A stretch of 64,000 nt of DNA from Chloroflexota bacterium (GTDB taxonomy: Bacteria; Chloroflexota; Anaerolineae; Anaerolineales; Villigracilaceae), in the NCBI GenBank assembly GCA_019873655.1, contig JAIOAU010000005.1:62001-126000 (forward strand), read 5' to 3'. A program made the translations under genes and the position numbers. The notes under the pieces were generated by a model. That model was not told where the DNA came from and ran no database searches. It was given only the letters and a program-made list of their open reading frames with translations. Each line of letters begins with the position of its first letter. Position 1 is the first letter of the stretch. Positions 35,888 to 44,461 of this stretch are shown here, in pieces.

Positions 35888-36455
35888 CGGCGAAGATGAT
35901 TTGGCCGTTTTCCATCGAGGTGATGACGGCCAGCGATTCGATCGGCACGCCGACCGGCGCGAGCAGGTCGCGCCCGCCCTCGAAAGTCTTCTCGATCAGC
36001 GCCCCGATGCCGACGATGACCGCCCCGGCCGTCTGCGCCAGGCGCACCAGGCCCAGGATGGTCGCGCCGGTGGCGAGGAAGTCGTCGATGATCAACACCC
36101 GGTCGCCTGCGCTCAGGTGTTCGGGCGAGATGATCAGTTCGATCATGCGGCCCTTGGTGTGCGAAGGCGCCAGGGTCAGATAGACCTGATTGGGCATGGT
36201 GACCGGCTTGGTCTTGCGGGCATAGACGACCGGCAGGCCGAGCGGCAACGCGGTCAAGAGGGCCGGCGCGATGCCCGAAATTTCGGCCGTCAACACCTTG
36301 GTCGCCCCGACGTGCGCGAAGCGCCGCGCCAGTTCCTGGCCGCAGCGATTCATCAGCGCCGGGTCCACCTGATGGTTGACGAAACTATCCACCTTGAGAA
36401 TGCCGTTGCCGAGATTCTTCCCCTCCCGGCGGATGCGTTCGACTAACTCTTTCAA
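35880..36455 (-). CDS. xpt: Xanthine phosphoribosyltransferase
   Basis: A 191-residue PRTase, matching Xpt (about 190-195) in length. The PRPP-binding loop is VLIIDDFLATGATI. The N-terminal LKELVERIRREGKNLGNGILKVDSFVNHQ is the recognisable family start, and MPNQVYLTLAPSHTKG is also typical. It salvages xanthine to XMP, the substrate of the adjacent guaA. The start is TTG at 36455 with GGGAGG six bases upstream; the open frame extends much further but only as a shadow of the maf/PBP genes on the other strand. The leader is too short for a purine riboswitch. Confidence 0.92.
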   Translation of the reverse strand: MKELVERIRREGKNLGNGILKVDSFVNHQVDPALMNRCGQELARRFAHVGATKVLTAEISGIAPALLTALPLGLPVVYARKTKPVTMPNQVYLTLAPSHTKGRMIELIISPEHLSAGDRVLIIDDFLATGATILGLVRLAQTAGAVIVGIGALIEKTFEGGRDLLAPVGVPIESLAVITSMENGQIIFAED

Positions 36456-36498
36456 TGCTTCCTCCCGCTGCAGAGTGTGAAATAATCCAGACAGGCGC

Positions 36499-36504
36499 AT
36501 TTTA
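36499..36504 (-). promoter_or_regulatory. -10 box upstream of xpt
   Basis: TAAAAT on the minus strand (36504-36499), about 44 bases upstream of the TTG start of xpt. The -35 is unclear. It lies divergent from the maf -10 box. Confidence 0.4.
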
Positions 36505-36536
36505 CAACGGCACGAAAGAACCCGCCAGAGGTATGT

Positions 36537-36542
36537 TAGAAT
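36537..36542 (+). promoter_or_regulatory. -10 box giving a leaderless start for maf
   Basis: TAGAAT (36537-36542), six bases (cacgcc), then GTG 36549. This is the same six-base geometry as at 507, 23944 and 25064, here with a GTG start, and no Shine-Dalgarno sequence is present. Confidence 0.45.
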
Positions 36543-36548
36543 CACGCC

Positions 36549-37220
36549 GTGACCGGCAAACCTGTGCTGATTCTGGCCTCCGCCTCGCCCCGCCGCTGGG
36601 AACTGCTGGCGCTCGGCAACTGGATGTTCCACCCCCAGCCCGTCGAAGCAGACGAGACTCCGCTGCCTGGCGAGACGCCGGACGCCTACGTCCTGCGGCT
36701 GGCGGAGAGCAAAGCGCGCCTGTGCGCCGAGCGCGCCCACCCGGAGCAAATCATCCTCGCCGCCGACACCGCCGTCGTCCTCGACGGCGCGCTGCTGGGC
36801 AAACCGGCCGACATGGCCGAGGCGGCCGACATGCTCCGGCGGCTGCGCGGCCGCGTGCATCAGGTCTACACCGGGCTGGCCGTCCTGCGCATGTCCGACG
36901 GCCGCCTCCTGACCGATTTGTGCGTCACCGAGGTCCCCATGCGGGACTACAGCGACGAGGAAATGAACGCCTACATCCTGAGCGGCGACCCGCTCGACAA
37001 GGCCGGCGCCTACGCCATCCAACACCCCACCTTCCGGCCGGTCGCCGAGATGCGCGGCTGCTATGCCAGCGTGATGGGCCTGCCGCTCTGCCACCTGGTG
37101 AGAACGCTGCGTCAACTGAACATCCACCCTAACGCCGATGTCCCCGCGAACTGTCAGGTCCATCTGCGTTACCAGTGCCCAATCTTCCGTCAGGTTTTGC
37201 GGGGCGAACAAGTCGGCTGA
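36549..37220 (+). CDS. maf: Maf-like nucleotide pyrophosphatase (dTTP/UTP type)
   Basis: A 223-residue Maf protein, a house-cleaning pyrophosphatase that hydrolyses modified or canonical NTPs to NMPs. ILASASPRRWELL is the Maf signature, ILAADTAVVLDG the catalytic Asp region, and DKAGAYAIQ the typical third block. Slightly longer than the common 190-200 because of a C-terminal tail (ADVPANCQVHLRYQ...). The start GTG 36549 has no ribosome site but a -10 box six bases upstream. It is followed by the penicillin-binding protein gene after 16 bases. Confidence 0.93.
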   Translation: MTGKPVLILASASPRRWELLALGNWMFHPQPVEADETPLPGETPDAYVLRLAESKARLCAERAHPEQIILAADTAVVLDGALLGKPADMAEAADMLRRLRGRVHQVYTGLAVLRMSDGRLLTDLCVTEVPMRDYSDEEMNAYILSGDPLDKAGAYAIQHPTFRPVAEMRGCYASVMGLPLCHLVRTLRQLNIHPNADVPANCQVHLRYQCPIFRQVLRGEQVG

Positions 37221-37236
37221 TTCAAAAAGGAAAAGA

Positions 37237-39453
37237 ATGAAAAGATTCCGCTGGATTCTCCTTGCTTTACTATTGTCCTTGCTCTCTGCCTGCACGGGGG
37301 GCGGCAACCCCTTCAGCGCGCCGACGCCCACCCTGCCGCCGCCCAGCGTCACCACTATCGCGGTACCAGACCCGGAGGCCTTCCTGAGCGCCTACCTGGA
37401 CGCCTACCGGCTGGAAGACTACCCCGGCATGTACGCCCTGCTCAGCGCCGCCAGTCAACAAACCATCGACGCGGCCGCCTTTGCCCAACGGCACCGCGAC
37501 GCCCTCAACGCCCTGAGCGTCCAGGAAATTGACTACACGATTCTCGCCTCGTTGAAGAACCCCAACTCGGCCCAGGTGGCCTTCCGGCTCATCTACCGCA
37601 CCGCCCTCTTCGGCGAGGTGCAACGCGACATCACCGCCAACCTGACCCTGGAACACAACGCCTGGCGGCTGACATGGGACACCGGCCTGATTCTGCCCGA
37701 AATCGCCGGCGGCCGCTCCCTGGCCGCCACCTACACCCAGCCGGCGCGCGGCGACATCTACGACCGCAACGGGCGCGCCATCGTCAGCCAGGCCAACGCC
37801 GTCGCCATCGGCATCGTCCCCGGGCAAATCGGCTTCGATGAAGAAGAAACCATGCTGGTCGCCCTCTACCAGGCCACCGGCCTGCGCCCCGAAACCATCG
37901 CCAGCATGTACCAGTACTACGGCCCCGATCAATACGTCCCCATCGCTGAAGTGGACGCCAGCCAGGTCAACGTCAATTGGATTTGCAGTTACGGCGGCGT
38001 GGTCTGCACGCAATACACCTCCCGCTATTACCAACTCGGCGGCATCGCCTCGCAGACGGTCGGCTACACGCTCCCCATCCCGGCCGAACGCTACGACGAG
38101 TACCGCCGGCGCGGCTACAGCGGCGCAGAGCGCGTCGGCGACGCCGGCATCGAATCCTGGGGCGAATCCTACCTGGCCGGCCGCAACGGGGCCGATGTGT
38201 ACATCGTCAACCCCGACGGCTCGGTCGTCAACCCGCCCATCCTGCACGCCGACCCCCAGCCGGCCCAATCCATCACCCTGACCATCGACCGCGACCTGCA
38301 ATACCAGGCCCAGCAGGCCTTCGACGGCCTGCCCGGCGCGGCCGTCGTCATGGAAGTGAACACCGGCCGCATCCTGGCCCTCGTCTCCACCCCCGGCTTC
38401 GACCCCAACCTGTTCGACCCCAACAACCAGAACAGTTTCGCGCTGGGCAATATGCTCAACGACCCCAACCAGCCGCTCTTCAACCGCGCCACCCAGGGAC
38501 AGTATCCGCTCGGCTCGGTCTTCAAGATCATCACCATGGCCGCCGCCCTCGAAAGCGGCTCCTTCACCGCCGAGACCACCTACGACTGCCAATACGACTT
38601 CACAGAACTCGGCCCCAACAACATCAAACACGACTGGACCTGGCAGCACTGCCAGGATGAACTCCTGCTCTACGGCGAGTGCCGCACCCAGCCCAGCGGC
38701 ATGCTGACCCTGCCGCAGGGGCTGATGCGCTCCTGCAACCCCTGGTTCTACCACATCGGCCTGGCGCTCTACAACCAGGGCAACGGTCAACTCATCAGCG
38801 ACATGGCGCGCGGCTTCGGCCTGGGCGCCCCGACCGGCATCGGCCAGGTGGCCGAGGCCTCCGGCAACATCCCCTACCCGCGCGACGGCAACGACGCCAC
38901 CAACATCGCCATCGGCCAGGGCGAGGTGCAGGTCACCCCGCTGCAAGTGGCGACTTTCACCGCCGCCATCGCCAACGGCGGCACCCTCTACCGGCCGCAG
39001 GTGGTCGAATCCATCCAGCCGGTGGACGGCGCGCCCACCTACACCTTCCGGCCCGAAGCGCGCGGCACACTGCCGGTCAGCCCGGAGAATCTGGAAATCA
39101 TCCGCTCCGCCATGCGCGAGGTGGTCGCCAACCGGCGCGGCACGGCCTACTTCCGCCTCTCCACCCTGCCCATCCCCGTCTACGGCAAGACCGGCACCGC
39201 CGAGACCGGCCGGCCCTACCCGCACGCCTGGTTCACCGGCTTCACCGCCGCCAACCGCGAAGACCGGCCCGACATCGCCGTCACCGTCTTCGTCCCCTAC
39301 ATCGGCGAAGGCTCCGACTACGCCGCTCCCATCTTCCGCCGCATCGTGGAAATCTACTTCTACGGCCGGCCGCAAAGCATCTACTGGTTCGAATCCAACA
39401 TCGGCATCACCGAGACGCCCACCCCCTACGGAGGCGTGACGCCCAGCCCCTGA
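37237..39453 (+). CDS. Class B penicillin-binding protein (lipoprotein-like, NTF2-like N-domain)
   Basis: A 738-residue peptidoglycan transpeptidase. The N-terminus MKRFRWILLALLLSLLSAC ends in a lipobox, so the protein is probably lipid-anchored outside the membrane. Residues 45-160 resemble the MecA/NTF2-like domain (ASLKNPNSAQVAF, RTALFGEVQRD). A PBP dimerisation domain (ARGDIYDRNG) follows. The transpeptidase carries SxxK in GSVFKIITMAAAL, SxN in RSCNPWFYH and KTG in VYGKTGTAETG. All catalytic motifs are intact. AAAAAGGAAAAGA precedes ATG 37237. It lies between maf and rsgA on the same strand. Confidence 0.93.
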   Translation: MKRFRWILLALLLSLLSACTGGGNPFSAPTPTLPPPSVTTIAVPDPEAFLSAYLDAYRLEDYPGMYALLSAASQQTIDAAAFAQRHRDALNALSVQEIDYTILASLKNPNSAQVAFRLIYRTALFGEVQRDITANLTLEHNAWRLTWDTGLILPEIAGGRSLAATYTQPARGDIYDRNGRAIVSQANAVAIGIVPGQIGFDEEETMLVALYQATGLRPETIASMYQYYGPDQYVPIAEVDASQVNVNWICSYGGVVCTQYTSRYYQLGGIASQTVGYTLPIPAERYDEYRRRGYSGAERVGDAGIESWGESYLAGRNGADVYIVNPDGSVVNPPILHADPQPAQSITLTIDRDLQYQAQQAFDGLPGAAVVMEVNTGRILALVSTPGFDPNLFDPNNQNSFALGNMLNDPNQPLFNRATQGQYPLGSVFKIITMAAALESGSFTAETTYDCQYDFTELGPNNIKHDWTWQHCQDELLLYGECRTQPSGMLTLPQGLMRSCNPWFYHIGLALYNQGNGQLISDMARGFGLGAPTGIGQVAEASGNIPYPRDGNDATNIAIGQGEVQVTPLQVATFTAAIANGGTLYRPQVVESIQPVDGAPTYTFRPEARGTLPVSPENLEIIRSAMREVVANRRGTAYFRLSTLPIPVYGKTGTAETGRPYPHAWFTGFTAANREDRPDIAVTVFVPYIGEGSDYAAPIFRRIVEIYFYGRPQSIYWFESNIGITETPTPYGGVTPSP

Positions 39454-39463
39454 ACCGAAAACA

Positions 39464-40375
39464 ATGCCGCAAACGCCCACCGAACCCGGACTCATCCTGC
39501 GCGCCCAATCGGGCTTCTTCACCGTCGAGACGGCGCACGGCCCCCTGACCTGCCGCCTGCGCGGCCGCCTCAAGCGCGGCCCCCGCCTGGGCGACATCGC
39601 CGCCATCGGCGACCGCGTCCAGGTCTCGCGCCTGCCCGACGGGACGGGGATGATCGAAGCGATCGAACCGCGCGCCCGCGCCCTCGTCCGCCTCGACCCG
39701 CGTCCGCAGGGCGTCTATCAGCAGGTGCTTCTGGCCAATCCCGACCAGGCGGTCTTCGTCTTCGCCTGCGCCCAGCCGCAGCCGCGCCTGCGCATGCTCG
39801 ACCGCTTCCTGGTCATCGCCGAAAAACAAGGCCTGCCGGCGATCATCGTCGCCAACAAAGTGGACCTGGTCGGGCAGGAGCAGGCCGAGCGTCTCTTTGG
39901 CCTGTACCCGCCCATCGGCTATCGGGTGATTTACACCTCGGTCAAGAGCGGCCAGGGATTGGACGACCTGCGCCAGGCGCTGGGCGGCAAGATTTCGGCC
40001 CTGGCCGGGCCGAGCGGCGTGGGCAAATCCAGCCTGCTCAACGCCCTGCAGCCGGGGCTGGGACTGGCCGTGCGCGAGGTCAGCCAGGCGGTCAACAAAG
40101 GCCGCCACACCACCACCGTGCGCCAGATGTTCCCCTTCGATGGCGGCTACGTGGCCGACATGCCCGGCCTGCGTTCCCTGGCGCTGTGGGACACCGAGCC
40201 GGAAGAGATGGACGCCTACTTCCCCGAAATTGCCCCCCTGGTGGCGCATTGCCAGTTCAGCGACTGCACCCACCAATCCGAGCCGGGCTGCGCCGTCCGC
40301 GCCGCCGTGGAGGCCGGAGAGGTGAGTCAGGAGCGATATGAGTCATATCTGCGCTTGCGAGCCGGAGAGGAGTGA
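39464..40375 (+). CDS. rsgA: Small ribosomal subunit biogenesis GTPase RsgA
   Basis: A 303-residue circularly permuted GTPase that helps mature the 30S subunit. It has an N-terminal OB fold; then G4 (VANKVDLV) precedes G1 (AGPSGVGKSSLLNAL) and G3 (VADMPGLRSL), the permuted order of this family. The C-terminal zinc module is in CQFSDCTHQSEPGC. It starts 10 bases after the penicillin-binding protein stop, with no strong ribosome site. A methyltransferase gene begins 6 bases after its stop. Confidence 0.96.
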   Translation: MPQTPTEPGLILRAQSGFFTVETAHGPLTCRLRGRLKRGPRLGDIAAIGDRVQVSRLPDGTGMIEAIEPRARALVRLDPRPQGVYQQVLLANPDQAVFVFACAQPQPRLRMLDRFLVIAEKQGLPAIIVANKVDLVGQEQAERLFGLYPPIGYRVIYTSVKSGQGLDDLRQALGGKISALAGPSGVGKSSLLNALQPGLGLAVREVSQAVNKGRHTTTVRQMFPFDGGYVADMPGLRSLALWDTEPEEMDAYFPEIAPLVAHCQFSDCTHQSEPGCAVRAAVEAGEVSQERYESYLRLRAGEE

Positions 40376-40381
40376 GGAACA

Positions 40382-41314
40382 ATGATCGAGATTTATGAAA
40401 AATCGTGCGAACAAATGAGCGAAGTAGAGGACAACAGTGTAGCCCTGACCGTTACCTCTCCTCCTTATTGGAATGCGATTGATTATGACATTCACGCTAC
40501 CGACAAACGTCAATATTACCGCACACGACGATATGCTCGCGGCTACCTGGGGTATGGAGAGTACCTCGATTGGCTGGTTCGTATTTTCGACGAAGTCTAT
40601 CGTGTGACTAAGCCCGGCGGCCTGTGCGCCGTTGTCATCGGTACAGTTCTCCTCGATGGCGATCTCTACGCGGTCCCCTTCGACTTTGTCTCTCGAATGA
40701 CGAAAGAACGCTGGGCCTTTTACCAAGATTTCATCTGGCACAAATGTACAGCAGGCGTCAAGCGGGCCGGAGTCAGCATTCAAAAACCATATCCCGGTTA
40801 CTTTTACCCAAACATCATGAACGAATACATCCTGTTATTTCAGAAACCGGGGCCAAAAATCTATGAAGGACGTACCGATAGCGAGAAAAAAGACGCCCGC
40901 TATCCTGTCAATCGTCTGTTCACACTGGACATTGCCAATAATATCTGGCACATTGCGCCGGTCCCACCAGACGTGATTGACCATCCAGCCCCATTCCCTG
41001 AAGAAATCCCCTATCGGCTCATTTCGTTGTATTCCTATCCTGGCGATTTGATTTTAGACCCCTTCTTAGGATCAGGGCAAACAACAAAGGTGGCGCATCA
41101 CCTGGGCCGAAACGCCGTAGGATATGAAATCATCCCAAAATACGCCCGCCTGGCCAGGGCGCGTTTGAAAGAACCGCTCTCCATTCGCCCACAGCAACTG
41201 GTTGCCGTGTTTGAGAAAATAGAGCTGGATGAACCTGCATCGAGTGGCGGCGGAAAGAACGGCAAAAAGTCTTCTTCGGCAGTGCAAATGTCTTTCGAGA
41301 CGATCGCGCCTTAG
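40382..41314 (+). CDS. DNA methyltransferase, N4-cytosine/N6-adenine class beta
   Basis: A 310-residue modification methylase. The catalytic motif TSPPYW lies at residues 25-30, and the SAM-binding DPFLGSGQT at 226-234. With the catalytic motif first, this is the class beta order. SPPY favours N4-cytosine methylation, though N6-adenine cannot be excluded. A target-recognition region is expected about residues 95-190. The DNA is clearly more A/T-rich than neighbouring rsgA and holB, which suggests recent transfer. GAGGAGTGAGGAACA precedes ATG 40382. The next gene, an HhH-GPD-like protein, starts 17 bases after the stop. The C-terminal 40 residues are low-complexity and hydrophilic. Confidence 0.92.
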   Translation: MIEIYEKSCEQMSEVEDNSVALTVTSPPYWNAIDYDIHATDKRQYYRTRRYARGYLGYGEYLDWLVRIFDEVYRVTKPGGLCAVVIGTVLLDGDLYAVPFDFVSRMTKERWAFYQDFIWHKCTAGVKRAGVSIQKPYPGYFYPNIMNEYILLFQKPGPKIYEGRTDSEKKDARYPVNRLFTLDIANNIWHIAPVPPDVIDHPAPFPEEIPYRLISLYSYPGDLILDPFLGSGQTTKVAHHLGRNAVGYEIIPKYARLARARLKEPLSIRPQQLVAVFEKIELDEPASSGGGKNGKKSSSAVQMSFETIAP

Positions 41315-41331
41315 CAGCAGCGGAGAGCGGT

Positions 41332-42504
41332 ATGGATTTCATTTCATCTCTAATCGGTCGAGTTGCGCAAGAAGGGCAAAACCATCCTTCCGCTCCATCG
41401 CTTGCAGCCGTCGAAATCTTCAAGAATTTGCTGAACAGACGAGGCGAGATTAAACAAGAGAATCTGGACGAAACCGACGGCAGCAATATCAGCCGACGCG
41501 AGCTCCTAACGCGCTTTTTGCTGTTAAATGCGGTCATCGACCAAGGCCCCGACATTATCGGCGTCCGAAATTTGCTCGTTGGCGTGACCAATGACTTGTA
41601 TCATAAAGAAGTGCGTTTTCTCCACCGTCCTGCCTCTTTCTTCCAGGAACTTGGCATTGCTATTAACCAGATTCTTTCCCGGCATCAATCCATCAAAGCG
41701 CTGCGGGCAGAGGCATGGGCGCGGGAAAACCGCTCGCGCGCCAGCAGATATAACCTGTTTATGGATAACTCGAAACAGGCGCTGAACTATGCCGTCTTCC
41801 GCTGGGGAGTCCCCCTGGCTTTGCCTCTTCTCCTAGAAAAAGATCAAGGCGAGAATAAATCATGGTCGCCTTTGCTTGACTACTTAGAAGATCATGTTTC
41901 TGCCGAATTCATGACTGCGGCGCTCAAAGACCATGAGCGTTATGGTCTCGGCAAAGCCATTGGCGACAAAGCCTGTCATCTATTCGCAAAATGGCTGATT
42001 TCATCCTTTGGCCTAACTCGCCGGAATGAGCCAACCTGGGGGCCTTATTCTTTCGAAGTCCCCTACGACTCGAATGCCGGGCGTGTGCTGTGGAGAACCG
42101 GTTATCTATTGCACTGGGCGTCCGAAGACGAATATGCAAAACGACAAGTTATACAAAAAGGGCAGGGAAAGGGCGGCCTGGACTACATTCGCGTCACCAA
42201 CATTCGAGGAATGCCCACAATACGCGAACTCCCGGCAGAGGTCAGAGAGGCTTACTTTGAAATTGCTGTCAAACATCTTGCAACCCATAAAAAGAAACCA
42301 GCCAAATTCGAGATTCAGAGGCTTCAGCATCCTTATTTGCTCTTATCAGGGCAAACGGTCGCCAGTTTCGACGATGGCCTGATTTACATTGGCACGAACT
42401 ACTGCTTCAACCACGCCCAACCGAAGTGCCAAGAATGCCCTCTGAACGATTTATGCCTGGGCTACCTTTCGTCTCCTGCTCTGATACAGTACTACCGCAC
42501 ATGA
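41332..42504 (+). CDS. HhH-GPD DNA glycosylase-like protein with Fe-S motif, partner of the methyltransferase
   Basis: A 390-residue protein. Near the C-terminus Cys358, Cys366, Cys369 and Cys375 form C-x7-C-x2-C-x5-C (QPKCQECPLNDLC), matching the Fe-S loop of EndoIII/MutY but one residue longer. Residues 205-220 (GLGKAIGDKACHLFAK) resemble the helix-hairpin-helix, with Lys213 where EndoIII has its Schiff-base lysine. PYDSNAGRVLWR (Asp246) resembles the catalytic Asp segment (D-x-N-x-x-R-V). The N-terminal 190 residues have no match I recognise. It may be a base-excising restriction effector or a repair enzyme linked to the methylation. A/T-richer DNA; its stop overlaps holB as ATGA. Confidence 0.75.
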   Translation: MDFISSLIGRVAQEGQNHPSAPSLAAVEIFKNLLNRRGEIKQENLDETDGSNISRRELLTRFLLLNAVIDQGPDIIGVRNLLVGVTNDLYHKEVRFLHRPASFFQELGIAINQILSRHQSIKALRAEAWARENRSRASRYNLFMDNSKQALNYAVFRWGVPLALPLLLEKDQGENKSWSPLLDYLEDHVSAEFMTAALKDHERYGLGKAIGDKACHLFAKWLISSFGLTRRNEPTWGPYSFEVPYDSNAGRVLWRTGYLLHWASEDEYAKRQVIQKGQGKGGLDYIRVTNIRGMPTIRELPAEVREAYFEIAVKHLATHKKKPAKFEIQRLQHPYLLLSGQTVASFDDGLIYIGTNYCFNHAQPKCQECPLNDLCLGYLSSPALIQYYRT

Positions 42505-43502
42505 CCAACTGGAACCTCCTCGACCATGAATGGGCAGTCGAACTGCTGCGCGGGCAGATCCAGCGCGGCGTTTTCAGCCATGCCTATCTCTTCGCCGGTC
42601 CGCCCGGGGTTGGACGCCGCACGCTGGCCCTGCGCTTCGCCCAGGCGCTGCTTTGCCCGAATCCGGCCTCGCCGGGCGAACCGTGCGGCGCATGCCGCGC
42701 CTGCAAACAAATCGAGGCCATGCAGTACCCCGACCTGGCGGTGGTGCAAGCCGAAAAAGAGGGCGGCGTGCTGAAGGTGGAACAGGTGCGCGAGGTGCGC
42801 CAGATGCTCTCGCTCAAGCCCTATCAGGGCGTTTACCGCGTGGCGCTCTTCCTGCGCTTCGAGGAGGCCAACGCCAGCGCCGCCAATGCCCTGCTCAAGA
42901 CGCTGGAGGAAGCCCCGCAACACGCCATCCTCCTGCTGACCGCCGATTCGCCCGAATCGCTCCTGCCGACCATCGTCTCACGCTGTCAGGTGATTCGTCT
43001 GCGCCCCCTGCCGGTGGAGACGGTCGAGGCCGTCCTGCGCGAACGCGGCGCCGACGCCGAAACCGCCCGCCTGCTGGCCCATCTCTCCAGCGGACGCCCC
43101 GGCCTGGCCTTCCGCCTGCTCGCCGACCCCTCGGCCCTCGACTTCCGCCGTCAGCGGCTGGACGAACTGCGCCGCCTGCTTTCGGCCTCGCGGGTGGAAA
43201 AATTCGCCTACGCCGAGCGGCTGACCGACCGCAAACGCGCCGAGCAGGAACGCCTGCGCGAAACGCTGCTCCTCTGGCTCGCCTACTGGCGCGACGTCCT
43301 GCTTGCCGCTTCCGGCGCCTCCGCTCCCCTGGCCAACCCTGACCGCGCCGACGAGATTCGCGCCCTGGCCGCCGGCCTCGATTTGCCCTCCGCCCGCCGT
43401 TTGGTCGAACAGACCGAAAAAGCCATCCAACAGTTGGACGCCAACGTCAACGCCCGCCTGCTGGTCGAAGTGCTCTTGCTGGACTGGCCGAGGTTGCCAT
43501 GA
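42501..43502 (+). CDS. holB: DNA polymerase III delta-prime subunit
   Basis: A 333-residue clamp-loader subunit. The AAA+ fold has a P-loop-like AGPPGVGRRTLALRFA, and the zinc module is formed by CPNPASPGEPCGACRACK. The sensor region is ANALLKTLEEAP, and SRCQVIRL is the arginine-containing sensor segment. ATG 42501 overlaps the stop of the preceding gene (ATGA). The frame extends 25 codons upstream but the family starts at MTNWNLLDHEWAVELLRGQI. Downstream overlap with the small gene at 43499 is also ATGA. The direct overlap with the restriction-like cassette is unusual for a core replication gene. Confidence 0.93.
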   Translation: MTNWNLLDHEWAVELLRGQIQRGVFSHAYLFAGPPGVGRRTLALRFAQALLCPNPASPGEPCGACRACKQIEAMQYPDLAVVQAEKEGGVLKVEQVREVRQMLSLKPYQGVYRVALFLRFEEANASAANALLKTLEEAPQHAILLLTADSPESLLPTIVSRCQVIRLRPLPVETVEAVLRERGADAETARLLAHLSSGRPGLAFRLLADPSALDFRRQRLDELRRLLSASRVEKFAYAERLTDRKRAEQERLRETLLLWLAYWRDVLLAASGASAPLANPDRADEIRALAAGLDLPSARRLVEQTEKAIQQLDANVNARLLVEVLLLDWPRLP

Positions 43503-43846
43503 AACCCAAAGATCTCAAACAATTTGCCGTCATGACCCTTGCCGAAGGCGAGGAAATCGCCGGGATGTGGATCACGAAACCCGTCCCTAACAGCGGCCTC
43601 TACAAACTGATTGCCAAGAAACGAGTCGATGGGAAGTATGAATGGGCGCATTTCATCCATCGCCCCGACGGCCGCAAAGAGGTCATCCTGCGCGGGCAGG
43701 CCGAGAACCCAGAACAGTTGGAACAACTGATCGAAATCGTGAACCGCAATCTGCGCCAGATTCTCGGCCCAGACCTCAAACTGGAACCGGCCGCCATCGA
43801 AGTGTATTCCCTGGACGGGAAAAAAGCCCCGCCAGCAGTGCTTTGA
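43499..43846 (+). CDS. Small soluble protein after holB, function unknown
   Basis: A 115-residue protein beginning MKPKDLKQFAVMTLAEGEEIAGMWITKP and ending DGKKAPPAVL. Its composition is normal for a folded protein, with beta-rich N-terminal half and a helix near residues 70-88 (NPEQLEQLIEIVNRNLRQIL). I do not recognise a family. The ATG overlaps the holB stop (ATGA), so the two are coupled. A terminator follows at 43908. Confidence 0.75.
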   Translation: MKPKDLKQFAVMTLAEGEEIAGMWITKPVPNSGLYKLIAKKRVDGKYEWAHFIHRPDGRKEVILRGQAENPEQLEQLIEIVNRNLRQILGPDLKLEPAAIEVYSLDGKKAPPAVL

Positions 43847-43907
43847 CCTCCGGCGACGCGAAGCGGCCTCGACTTCGGCCCTCCCCTGCTGCCAGAAAAT
43901 AAAGAAA

Positions 43908-43966
43908 GGGCTGTCTCATCTTCTGGGACAGCCCGACTTTTTTGTTGTTTCGGGGGCTAAGCCCCC
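43908..43966 (+). terminator. Terminator after holB unit, plus adjacent GGGGGC palindrome
   Basis: GGGCTGTC (43908-43915) pairs with GACAGCCC (43927-43934), followed by GACTTTTTT: a standard Rho-independent terminator. A second palindrome GGGGGC-TAA-GCCCCC (43952-43966) follows. The rest of the 264-base gap to 44111 holds no gene that I can support. Confidence 0.88.
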
Positions 43967-44110
43967 AAAGAAGCAGATTGGAGGGCAGGAGCAGGCCGCT
44001 GGTCCCCCAAACGTGCTGGACAGAATCAGAGCGTTCCGACTCAGGCTTTTGGCCCCTGGGGGGATAGTTCCTGCTCTACTTTTTGGACAGTCCTTTGCTT
44101 TCCAGGCGGA

Positions 44111-44428
44111 TCAATCCTCTTTCTTCTTTTCCTCTTTCTTTTCCTTCTTCGGCAAGCCCCACAGCAGGATGGCAACGGTGAAGCCGATGCCGAACATGCC
44201 CAGCGCGGCAGGAGCACCGGCCAGGTAGAAGGTCATCGCAATCACCAGCCCCAGCGCGCCGAGGAAGACCGCGATCTGTAACTGCCAGGCCTGCTGGGCC
44301 TTGCGCAGGAACTCGAGCGTCAGCCAGCCAGCCGTCAGACCGATGCCGAGGAAACCAATCAGGCGCACGAGCGCGCCCAGCAACAAGATGAGGTCGCTGA
44401 TGGTGTAATTATCGAAAATGGGTCGCAT
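44111..44428 (-). CDS. Small three-helix membrane protein
   Basis: A 105-residue protein with three hydrophobic segments (LILLLGALVRLIGFLGIGLTAGW, WQLQIAVFLGALGLVIAMTFYL, AALGMFGIGFTVAILLWGL). It ends in a run of Lys/Glu (KKEKKEEKKKED). The A/T-rich tail coding is biased for a GC-rich genome. No family is recognised. GGAGGAGAAAAC precedes the ATG at 44428. It is 33 bases after the DUF456 gene on the same strand. Confidence 0.75.
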   Translation of the reverse strand: MRPIFDNYTISDLILLLGALVRLIGFLGIGLTAGWLTLEFLRKAQQAWQLQIAVFLGALGLVIAMTFYLAGAPAALGMFGIGFTVAILLWGLPKKEKKEEKKKED

Positions 44429-44461
44429 GTTTTCTCCTCCGTTTGGAATGGGTCGAAAAGG

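Noticed and set aside
35860-36480. Purine riboswitch upstream of xpt
   Set aside because: The leader between the -10 box and TTG start is too short (about 40 bases), and no three-way junction sequence is seen.
37270-39606. 778-codon minus-strand frame opposite the penicillin-binding protein gene
   Set aside because: Antisense shadow of a PBP gene with all catalytic motifs; no domain in the shadow.
40382-42504. Ordinary type II restriction-modification pair with a PD-(D/E)xK nuclease
   Set aside because: I could not see a PD-(D/E)xK, HNH or GIY-YIG motif in the second gene; its visible motifs match HhH-GPD glycosylases instead.
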